DNA of 32,910 nt, taken from positions 63,985 through 96,894 of the forward strand of contig JAAVEW010000009.1 of assembly GCA_014801075.1 (NCBI GenBank), in the 5' to 3' direction. The notes beneath the pieces are model-generated. The model was given only the letters and a program-made list of their open reading frames with translations. It did no database searches and was not told the origin of the DNA. Made by a program: the position numbers and the translations under genes. This DNA comes from Barnesiella sp. Lineage in GTDB: Bacteria; Bacteroidota; Bacteroidia; Bacteroidales; Muribaculaceae. Below are positions 1 to 5,721 of this stretch, one piece after another. Each line of letters starts with the position of its first letter. The first letter of the stretch is position 1.

Positions 1-276
1 TGACGAGGGGTCCTGCACGTAGTATAGCCCCTGATGGAGAGCCGGGTCGAAGGTGAACCGCGGACGCTCGCCGTCGATATAGACACCGCTGCGCGACCAC
101 TTGACACGTCGCTTGTCGCCGGGCACTGCGACCCCCTTGAGCGGGTTGACACGCACCGCCACCGACGGTTCGTCGTTCTGCAGCGAGTCTATGAGACAAC
201 ACGCCGCGTCGCCCCCTTCGAGGCAACGCAGCGCGTCGATTGATTTTATGAATTCGGGATTAAGTGTTCTCTTCAT
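1..276 (-). CDS. RsmF/RsmB-type rRNA (cytosine-5) methyltransferase, N-terminal part (runs off window)
   Basis: Reading leftward from an ATG at 276-274, the frame stays open for 92 codons to the window edge. The visible product begins MKRTLNPEFIKSIDALR and contains VRVNPLKG followed by FTFDPALHQGLYYVQDPSS. These match the N-terminal substrate-binding part of the NOL1/NOP2/sun family, which uses S-adenosylmethionine to methylate cytosines in 16S rRNA. The SAM-binding core and catalytic cysteines lie outside the window. The ATG overlaps the 3' end of the upstream histidine kinase gene by 17 bases, which suggests translational coupling in one operon with the two-component genes. The family call is fairly firm from the RVNPLKG and YYVQ(D/E)PSS blocks; which cytosine is modified cannot be told. 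Confidence 0.85.
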   Translation of the reverse strand, partial: MKRTLNPEFIKSIDALRCLEGGDAACCLIDSLQNDEPSVAVRVNPLKGVAVPGDKRRVKWSRSGVYIDGERPRFTFDPALHQGLYYVQDPSS

Positions 277-1768
277 TATCCTGGTTGGCGGGAGTGTTGC
301 GCCATTTCTGGAGGGTGAATACAAATTCAAGACCTCCCGTCTCGGCATTGTTCACGGATATGGAGCCGCCGATGGTGTTGAGCGAACTGCGCACGATGGG
401 CAGGCCGAGACCCGTACCACCCGCCTTGCGCGAGCGACCCTTGTCCACGCGGTAGAAGCGTTCAAAGAGCTGAGGTATTGATTCCTCGGGCACACCGACG
501 CCGTCGTCGGCAAAAACGAATGTGTAGAATCGGTGGTTCTCCGTGAGCAGGTGCAGGTCCATCCGCGTGCCCTTGGAGTAGGCTACGGAGTTCTTCACGA
601 GGTTCATGATGGCACCCATGAGCAGCGAGTAGTTGCCTTTGATGAAGCAGTCGTCGGGCACGGAGTAGGTGAATGTCATGTCGCCTATGATGCCGCTCTC
701 CTCAATGTCGGAGGCCAGGTGGTCGACAAACTCCTTGAAGTCGATTTTTTCGAGCGGTATGCTCTGCGCGCCGTCCTCCAGACGGGTCATGGTGGAGAGG
801 TCGGCGAGGATATTGCACAGGCGCTCGATATGCTCCTGGGTCTTGACGAGGAAATGGTGGCGCGACTCCTCGTCCATCTCCGGGTTGTCCATGATGGTGT
901 CGATATAGCCCTTGACGATACCGGCCGGAGTCTTTAGCTCGTGGTTGATGTTGTTGGTCATCTGGCGTTTGAGCTTGGAGCGCTCTTCGGTGGCTTTGAG
1001 AGCCACGCGGTGTTCCAGCTCACGCGAGGCGAGGGCAGCCTTGCGGGCGTTGTAGATGTTGACAACCTGGCGCGATATTTCGCCGAGGTCGTCGTTGGCA
1101 AACTTGTCGACGGCCACGAAGTCGTGGTCCTCGGCGGCGTTTGACACAAATTCGCGCAGCACGCGTATGTTCTTGCCCATGTGGCGCGCCGTGATATATG
1201 TCAATATCGTGATGGCGAGACATGCTCCGAGCACAAACAGTCGCATGCCCGAATTACCCTTTATCTCGGCGGCAAGTTTGGCATTGAGCGGCAGGAAGGT
1301 CTGCACGAGATAGCGACCGTCGTCCGACTGCTTCACGCCGTAATAGAACGTCTTGTCGGGGTCGATATTGATGGAGTCGACATTGTTGTGCTCCGAGATA
1401 TAGGCGCCGTTGGTGCGGCCTATGTTGTCAAACTCATCGGGACTCGGAGAGGGGAAGCCGACACGCGACTCTTCGTTCCACGTCTCCGTGTCGTAGAGCG
1501 TCAGCGATAGGTTGTCGAGCGATGATGCGTCGTAGAAATCGTCGATGAATCTGAGGAACGGTGAGGGGTCAACGCCGTTCTGCACGAGGTCGAGCAGTCG
1601 GGAGTTCATGAACTCAATACGGTTGTTAATCATCTCCACGCGGTATTGCTTGTCGCGTTTATACTGCGTGATTTCCACAGCGATGATGGCACCCCACAGC
1701 AGAACCACTACGGAAAGCCACCACCTCAGCTGGTAACTAATCTTCTTGTTCTTCTTCTTTGAAGCCAT
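260..1768 (-). CDS. Membrane sensor histidine kinase (two-component system)
   Basis: A 502-residue inner-membrane kinase that would sense an unknown periplasmic signal and phosphorylate the response regulator encoded just upstream. A basic N-terminus (MASKKKNKK) is followed by a membrane segment at about 16-33. A periplasmic sensor loop of about 140 residues comes next, then a second membrane segment at about 175-194 and a HAMP-like linker. The H box NINHELKTP places the phospho-acceptor at His276. The N box (about 386-397, NLVKNS), the G1 box DDGVGVP (421-427) and the G2 box GGTGLGLPIV (450-459) complete an intact HATPase domain. Its start overlaps the end of the response regulator gene by 32 bases, and its stop overlaps the methyltransferase start. 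The general architecture resembles PhoR/RprX-like kinases, but the sensor loop gives no clue to the ligand. Confidence 0.93.
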   Translation of the reverse strand: MASKKKNKKISYQLRWWLSVVVLLWGAIIAVEITQYKRDKQYRVEMINNRIEFMNSRLLDLVQNGVDPSPFLRFIDDFYDASSLDNLSLTLYDTETWNEESRVGFPSPSPDEFDNIGRTNGAYISEHNNVDSINIDPDKTFYYGVKQSDDGRYLVQTFLPLNAKLAAEIKGNSGMRLFVLGACLAITILTYITARHMGKNIRVLREFVSNAAEDHDFVAVDKFANDDLGEISRQVVNIYNARKAALASRELEHRVALKATEERSKLKRQMTNNINHELKTPAGIVKGYIDTIMDNPEMDEESRHHFLVKTQEHIERLCNILADLSTMTRLEDGAQSIPLEKIDFKEFVDHLASDIEESGIIGDMTFTYSVPDDCFIKGNYSLLMGAIMNLVKNSVAYSKGTRMDLHLLTENHRFYTFVFADDGVGVPEESIPQLFERFYRVDKGRSRKAGGTGLGLPIVRSSLNTIGGSISVNNAETGGLEFVFTLQKWRNTPANQDNEENT

Positions 1769-2453
1769 AGCCGAAACCGGTGCGTGTGCGTATATGATTA
1801 CCGTATTTTCCCAATTTCTTGCGGAGTCGGGCCATATTGGTGTCGACTGTACGGTTGGTCACCTCCTGTCCGTCCCACACCGCGCGTATGATTTCCGCGC
1901 GTGAGTGTATGCGGTTGCGGTGGGTGAGGAAGAAGAGTATGAGGCTGAACTCGGTGGGAGTGAGGTCGAGCACCTGGCCGTCGATGTAGCAGAGTTTCTC
2001 GTTGCGGTCGATGCGCAGGCCGTGGAATGTGATGTCAGGCTCGTATGTGCCCTTGGCCACATTGTAGCTGATTTGCTGTGACACGTTGCTTCGGCGGAGC
2101 ACAGCGCGTATGCGGGCTATCACTTCGCTGATTGAGAACGGCTTGGTGATGTAGTCGTCAGCTCCGATGTTGAGGCCCATCACGGTATCATCCTCGCCGT
2201 TGAGCGCCGAGCAGAATATGATAGGTATATTTTCGGTCGACGAACTGTTTTGCAGTCGTTTGGCAAAGTCAAAGCCGCTCAGACGGTCCATCATGATATC
2301 GACAATCATGAGCGAGAATGAGGGGAGGTCAAGAGTGAGAGCCTCCTCGGCGCTATAGGCCGTAGTCACTTCGTAGCCCTCTTTTTCCAGGTTGTATTTG
2401 AGGATTTCACAGATTGACTCTTCGTCGTCGACTACTAATATTTTTACACGCAT
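1737..2453 (-). CDS. OmpR/PhoB-family response regulator
   Basis: A 238-residue DNA-binding regulator, partner of the histidine kinase that overlaps its 3' end. The receiver domain (about 3-118) has the acidic pocket D9/D10, the phospho-acceptor Asp52 (VDIMMDRLSG), Ser82 and Lys104 (ITKPF). A winged-helix Trans_reg_C domain follows (about 137-233), including LTPTEFSLILFF and the recognition region NRTVDTNMARLRKKLG. The regulator-kinase-methyltransferase order with overlapping reading frames indicates one transcript. Upstream, the minus strand has a TAACTTCG at 2495-2488, one mismatch from the Bacteroidetes -7 box, but no good -33 box, so the promoter is uncertain. Target genes cannot be predicted from the window. 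Confidence 0.94.
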   Translation of the reverse strand: MRVKILVVDDEESICEILKYNLEKEGYEVTTAYSAEEALTLDLPSFSLMIVDIMMDRLSGFDFAKRLQNSSSTENIPIIFCSALNGEDDTVMGLNIGADDYITKPFSISEVIARIRAVLRRSNVSQQISYNVAKGTYEPDITFHGLRIDRNEKLCYIDGQVLDLTPTEFSLILFFLTHRNRIHSRAEIIRAVWDGQEVTNRTVDTNMARLRKKLGKYGNHIRTRTGFGYGFKEEEQED

Positions 2454-2600
2454 AGAAGTGGAGTTTACTCAGTTAGTATTATCGATGCGAAGTTAGAAAA
2501 ATTTTGTACAATCTGCGCGTTAATATATGTTAAAATTGGCGAATTGATGAACCAACCCCGTTCCGTCGTGTTCTAATAGCATAATTACTATATTTGCACT

Positions 2601-2673
2601 GTGTTTTTTCATGGTATTAGATTTAAGGTTAAAGATTTATCGGATGTCGCGACGACAGCCGATTTTTCTTTTA
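2601..2673 (+). ncRNA. Candidate small transcript of about 70 nt (promoter-like box plus terminator)
   Basis: A perfect Bacteroidetes -7 box, TATATTTG, lies at 2589-2596 on the plus strand. About 43 bases downstream is a hairpin: ATCGG (2639-2643) with CCGAT (2659-2663), and inside it TGTCG (2645-2649) with CGACA (2653-2657) around a CGA loop. TTTTCTTTT follows directly, as in an intrinsic terminator. No plus-strand gene ends just upstream, so the terminator has no other obvious customer. The -33 region is weak and no RNA family is recognised. It could instead be a decayed gene start or a leftover leader. Confidence 0.25.
2639..2672 (+). terminator. Rho-independent terminator-like hairpin
   Basis: A two-part stem (ATCGG/CCGAT, then TGTCG/CGACA with loop CGA) separated by an A-G mismatch is followed by TTTTCTTTT. 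The T-tract is on the plus strand only, so it would stop rightward transcription. Confidence 0.5.
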
Positions 2674-2774
2674 TATAGGATACATAAATATAGCACAGTA
2701 CCCCCCGCCATCCTCCCCTTAAAGCATCACCTACGCCCCGTACATAAGCCCGTGCCCCCGGAAGAAACCACAAA

Positions 2775-3020
2775 TCGCCTCTCCGAGGCGACACCAACCT
2801 GTACATCAGCAGTCCCCGGGCTGAAGCCCGGGGTTAACCACAATCCGCGAGTCTCCGACTCGTCTCCCTGAGGAATGCGACATGCCCCTGACATACGTTT
2901 GCGCCCCGTGCATAGCCACTGATGGCTGCGGGCGAGTCGGAGACTCGCCGATTATGGTTAGCCCCTGGCTTCAGCCCGGGGTACGTAGGGTCACGGGGGA
3001 ATCGCCTCTCCGAGGCGATT
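2775..3020. repeat. Left composite palindrome (REP-like) array flanking the RAYT gene
   Basis: Six palindromes form a mirror-symmetric block A-B-C-spacer-C'-B'-A'. A is TCGCCTC/GAGGCGA with a TCC loop (2775-2791). B is CCCCGGGC-TGAA-GCCCGGGG (2814-2833). C is CGAGTC-TCC-GACTCG (2848-2862). C' is GGCGAGTC-GGA-GACTCGCC (2931-2949). B' is an imperfect copy at about 2962-2981. A' is AATCGCCTC-TCC-GAGGCGATT (3000-3020). The outer edges are CAAATCGCC on the left and GGCGATTTG on the right. A nearly identical block in the same orientation lies on the other side of the transposase. This is the arrangement expected of REP/BIME elements mobilised by a RAYT. Confidence 0.9.
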
Positions 3021-3027
3021 TGTGGCA

Positions 3028-3471
3028 TTATCTTAGGTCTCGACTGTCAAGTTGTAACCCAACGATACGGAAAAGCTGCTCCAGCTCCACGTCAAAAGGC
3101 TGTCCCAAATGATGTTCCCGCTGCCCTTTTATATAATTTATGACAGCATCTTTGTCATCAGGAGCTATGGTCGATGCAAAGTATTCTGACGCCCAGCCTT
3201 CAAAAAGCCTAAACCGCGAGTCTGACAACATCCACCTGCTTGAGTGCCCCTTGATATTGCGCATCAACTCGGCCAACGAAACAGCGGGATGCAGGTCGAC
3301 AAGCATGTGCACATGATTTTGAATACCGCCGATTCGTAGCAGGCGCGAGCCTGTTACAGTTATCTCTTTCCATATAAAACGGTATAAATCCTCTAATAAG
3401 CCGGGTTCAATCCTCATCTCCCGACGCTTCGTGCAAAACACTATATGATACAGGGCATTAACTTTACTCAT
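3028..3471 (-). mobile_element. REP-associated tyrosine transposase (RAYT, IS200/IS605 Y1 family)
   Basis: A 147-residue single-strand DNA transposase of the Y1 HUH superfamily. It starts MSKVNALYHIVFCTKRR, a typical opening for the family. The metal-binding HUH motif is HVH at 53-55 (QNHVHMLVDL), and the catalytic tyrosine is probably Tyr113 in VINYIKGQREHH. The reading frame is open up to 3567, but the start at 3471 is preferred because the family begins there and a full promoter ends five bases upstream. The stop lies only about 7 bases from the left array, and the right array begins about 60 bases upstream. There is no TnpB partner. Known RAYTs cut and move REP hairpins in their own genomes; by inference this one acts on the flanking palindromes. 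Confidence 0.9.
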
Positions 3472-3475
3472 GGAA

Positions 3476-3507
3476 CAAAGATAGGTAAGTCTATTGAGAA
3501 AGACAAA
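3476..3507 (-). promoter_or_regulatory. Bacteroidetes-type promoter of the RAYT gene
   Basis: On the minus strand TTTG (3507-3504) and TATCTTTG (3483-3476) are separated by 20 bases, matching the Bacteroidetes primary-sigma consensus. The RAYT ATG begins at 3471, only four bases after the -7 box, so the transcript would be leaderless or nearly so. Confidence 0.75.
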
Positions 3508-3531
3508 TATATGCACCACAAATCCGACAAA

Positions 3532-3776
3532 TCGCCTCTCCGAGGCGACCCCCGTGAGTAACATCACACCCCGGGCTGAAGCCGGGGGCTAACCATAATC
3601 TGCGAGTCTCCGACTCGCCCCCCTGAGGCATACAACCTGCCCCTGACATACGGTCTGCGCCCTATGCAAAGCCACTGATAGCTGCGGGCGAGTCGGAGAC
3701 TCGACGGTTGTGGTTAACCCCGGGCTTCAGCCCGGGTACTGGTGGTACACAGGGGAATCGCCTCGGAGAGGCGATT
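3532..3776. repeat. Right composite palindrome (REP-like) array flanking the RAYT gene
   Basis: This is the second copy of the six-palindrome block, in direct orientation to the left one. A is at 3532-3548, B at 3569-3588, C at 3602-3618, C' at 3689-3703, B' at 3719-3736 and A' at 3756-3776. The spacer between C and C' is also conserved with the left copy (both carry CCCCTGACATACG and GCCACTGAT). One difference stands out: the loop of A' here is GGA, whereas the left A' has TCC, so that one hairpin is flipped. Confidence 0.9.
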
Positions 3777-3826
3777 TGTGGTATCATCCGAGGGCGTGCA
3801 CAATAATATTATATTGCCGAATATTT

Positions 3827-4828
3827 CTATCGGATTATGGTGGGGAAGGTGGAGGTGGTTAAGGTGGTGAGGGAGTCGCCGGCGGCTATTACGAGCATTG
3901 CGTCTACGTCGGGCTGTGATTCTATCATGGCTATGCCGGCATCGGCGTCCATGGCCATCAGGGCTGTGGCGAGAGCATCGGCGGTCATGGTTGTGGGCGC
4001 TATTACGGTGGCCGACAGTACGTTGCTTGCCACGGGACGGCCCGTCACAGGCGATATGGTGTGCCCTACGCGGCCATGCTCCGTGTCGCGATAGTTGCGG
4101 TAGTTGCCCGACGTGGCGAGGCAGCAGTCGGTCACCTCGATTACGGCCAGCCGTTCGTGGCCCGTCTTGTCGGACTCCGGTGAGTCAATCTGTATGCGCC
4201 ATTTGTCGCCGCGCGGGTTCACACCGCTCACCGCTACTTCGCCACCTATCTCAACCATGTAGTTGTCAATCCCTTCGCCGCGCAGCATGGCTGCCAGGCA
4301 GTCGATGCCAAACCCCTTGGTGATGGCCGAGAAATTAAACTGTGTGCCAGGCGCTTTCTTCACCATGACACCATCCTCGATGCGACACTTGTCGATACCC
4401 GTGAGAGCCAGACAACTGTCGATTGCCGCCTCGTCAGGCTCGCCGTCGCCGTTCTCGTAGCCGAACCCCCACAGATTGATGAGCGGAGCCACCGTGGGGT
4501 CAAACGCGCCCTCCGAAAGACGGTTGATGCGCACCGACTCGTCAAACACCCGCGAGATATAATCGTCGACCTGCATGTTCTCATTGCGGTTTATCGCTGA
4601 AATGTGAGAGTAGGAGATGAATGGCGACAGCGACAGCTCCACGCAGTCGGTGACAGCCGTAATATTGTCTGACAGGTCGCGCTCCGACCCGTAGGTGATG
4701 TGCATGGTAGTGTGCCACACGCTGCCCTCCATTGTGGTGTAGGCCTGCGTGCGGTCGCTCTTTCCGCAGGCCGCGAGCATGAGGCCGAGAGCCGCCGCGG
4801 CAATGAAATGTGAGATGTTCTTCAACAT
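3827..4828 (-). CDS. apbE: FAD:protein FMN transferase, ApbE-type lipoprotein
   Basis: A 333-residue periplasmic enzyme that transfers FMN from FAD to a Thr/Ser of target flavoproteins such as Nqr/Rnf subunits. A lipoprotein signal (MLKNISHFIAAAALGLMLAAC) puts the lipidated cysteine at 21. Family motifs are all visible: GAFDPTVAPLINLWGFG, NFSAITKGFGID (FAD-binding and catalytic region), EIGGEVAVSG, ATSGNYRNY, HTISPVTGRP and TADALATALM. The frame could be extended to a TTG at 4846, but the ATG at 4828 gives a cleaner signal peptide. It stands alone, divergent from the DJ-1-like gene, and no Nqr/Rnf genes occur in the window. Identification is firm; the client flavoprotein is unknown. Confidence 0.93.
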   Translation of the reverse strand: MLKNISHFIAAAALGLMLAACGKSDRTQAYTTMEGSVWHTTMHITYGSERDLSDNITAVTDCVELSLSPFISYSHISAINRNENMQVDDYISRVFDESVRINRLSEGAFDPTVAPLINLWGFGYENGDGEPDEAAIDSCLALTGIDKCRIEDGVMVKKAPGTQFNFSAITKGFGIDCLAAMLRGEGIDNYMVEIGGEVAVSGVNPRGDKWRIQIDSPESDKTGHERLAVIEVTDCCLATSGNYRNYRDTEHGRVGHTISPVTGRPVASNVLSATVIAPTTMTADALATALMAMDADAGIAMIESQPDVDAMLVIAAGDSLTTLTTSTFPTIIR

Positions 4829-4878
4829 AAAATGACTTTTTCCCAAAATTAATCATTTTTCCGAAAACAAAATTTATA

Positions 4879-4886
4879 TATCTTTG
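4879..4886 (+). promoter_or_regulatory. Promoter -7 box upstream of the DJ-1-like gene
   Basis: TATCTTTG on the plus strand is a perfect Bacteroidetes -7 box. The -33 region (about 4856-4859) is only T-rich. Transcription would begin near 4890, placing the palindrome at 4897-4933 at the very 5' end of the mRNA. Confidence 0.5.
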
Positions 4887-4896
4887 TTTTTGTTGT

Positions 4897-4933
4897 TAAG
4901 TAACTGTTCAAAATTAAATTAAACAGTTATTTA
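4897..4933. repeat. 37-bp AT-rich palindromic repeat, left copy
   Basis: TAAGTAACTGTT (4897-4908) pairs with AACAGTTATTTA (4922-4933) with one mismatch. The reverse complement of this unit recurs at 5598-5634, on the far side of the DJ-1-like gene. It could be a regulator-binding palindrome, an mRNA-end hairpin or a MITE-like end. Confidence 0.75.
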
Positions 4934-5000
4934 AGTGGATATATGATACGCCATCAATGATTCACTTCATTTTTCTGACCAACATAAACTTCTTACCTAT

Positions 5001-5576
5001 ATGAAACCCTCTTTTTTATTTCTTGCTCCGGGCTTTGAGGAAGTAGAAGCCCTTACCGTAGTTGACGTGATGCGCCGTGCAGGCATGGACATCAAGACTG
5101 TATCCATCACCCCCGACATCATGGTCACCGGTGCCCACGGCATCGCTGTAAAGGCCGACCAACTCTTCACCGACGTGAAGTTTGATGAAGTGGAATGGCT
5201 CATACTCCCCGGCGGACTCCCCGGCTCCGACAACCTCGCAGCCTACGCTCCGCTCTCCACCCTGCTCAAGTCACACGCGGCTGCCGGCGGCAAGATAGCA
5301 GCCATATGCGCCGCTCCCGCCGTAGTGCTCGGTTCGCTCGGACTGCTCGACGGTCGCGAGGCAACAGGCTACCCCGGCACACAAAGCTCGGTTGAAAAGG
5401 CCGTGTGGCGCGACACCCCCGTCGTGGCCCTCGACACACTCGTGACAGGCAACGGACCCGCCTCGGCGCTGCGCTTCGCCCTCGCCATCGTGGCCAACTC
5501 AATGGGTGAGAACATCGCGCAGACAATCGGTTCGGGCATGCTCTTCTATCCCCGCTCCATGAACTTCTACTTCTAA
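5001..5576 (+). CDS. DJ-1/PfpI (YajL/ThiJ) family protein
   Basis: A 191-residue cytoplasmic protein of the DJ-1 subgroup of the class I glutamine amidotransferase-like superfamily. It begins MKPSFLFLAPGFEEVEALTV, with the conserved glutamate at about 16. The nucleophile elbow AAICAAP gives the reactive Cys103. The motif LILPGGLPGSDNL and the TGNGPASALRFAL block are also typical. Members act in protection against oxidative or glyoxal damage, as chaperone or deglycase-like enzymes, though the exact activity is disputed in the field. Length is normal. It is a single-gene unit, with an AT-rich palindrome just before it and the inverse copy just after it, and a strong terminator between it and the convergent CotH gene. 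Confidence 0.92.
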   Translation: MKPSFLFLAPGFEEVEALTVVDVMRRAGMDIKTVSITPDIMVTGAHGIAVKADQLFTDVKFDEVEWLILPGGLPGSDNLAAYAPLSTLLKSHAAAGGKIAAICAAPAVVLGSLGLLDGREATGYPGTQSSVEKAVWRDTPVVALDTLVTGNGPASALRFALAIVANSMGENIAQTIGSGMLFYPRSMNFYF

Positions 5577-5597
5577 TCAAGACAGGATAATACAAGA

Positions 5598-5634
5598 TAA
5601 GTAACTTTTTAAAATAATTTTGAACAGTTACTTA
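5598..5634. repeat. 37-bp AT-rich palindromic repeat, right copy (inverted)
   Basis: TAAGTAACT (5598-5606) pairs with AGTTACTTA (5626-5634). Read on the minus strand, the unit begins TAAGTAACTGTTCAAAATTA, identical over 20 bases to the start of the copy at 4897. It begins about 20 bases after the DJ-1 stop. Confidence 0.75.
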
Positions 5635-5668
5635 GGAAGCCCTGCTTCTGAATTTCGATAAAAACAGC

Positions 5669-5702
5669 AACGGGCCGCGTCAGTAGTGACGCGGCCCGTT
5701 TT
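5669..5702. terminator. Bidirectional terminator between the DJ-1-like gene and the CotH gene
   Basis: A perfect 14-bp stem, AACGGGCCGCGTCA (5669-5682) with TGACGCGGCCCGTT (5687-5700), closes a GTAG loop. T's follow on the plus strand and an A-rich stretch (aaaacag) precedes it, so it can serve both convergent genes. Confidence 0.9.
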
Positions 5703-5721
5703 GCGTTGAGGGGTGTATCGG

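Larger units (their letters stand above)
2454..2774. other. Intergenic region between the two-component operon and the left palindrome array
   Basis: No protein-coding gene is supported here. The stretch holds a plus-strand TATATTTG at 2589-2596 and a hairpin with a T-tract at 2639-2672, treated separately as a possible small RNA. From about 2700 the sequence becomes C-rich and leads into the repeat array. The open frames across it are caused by the repeats and have no recognisable protein content. Confidence 0.6.
3472..3826. other. Intergenic region: RAYT promoter plus right palindrome array
   Basis: There is no gene between the RAYT start and the ApbE stop. It holds the RAYT promoter (3476-3507), the right array (3532-3776) and about 50 AT-rich bases before the ApbE stop codon with no convincing terminator. 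Confidence 0.7.

Noticed and set aside
2611-3143. Several small open frames across the left palindrome array
   Set aside because: They are translations of palindromes and spacers (LKPGVNHNPRVSDS-like strings recur in several of them) with no sign of coding selection.
3472-3567. N-terminal extension of the RAYT to 3567
   Set aside because: The extra 32 residues run into the right array and past the promoter; the family starts at the MSKVN methionine.
2775-3776. CRISPR array
   Set aside because: The repeats are palindromes of three different kinds in mirror order, with unequal, conserved spacers; there are no regular direct repeats with unique spacers and no cas genes.
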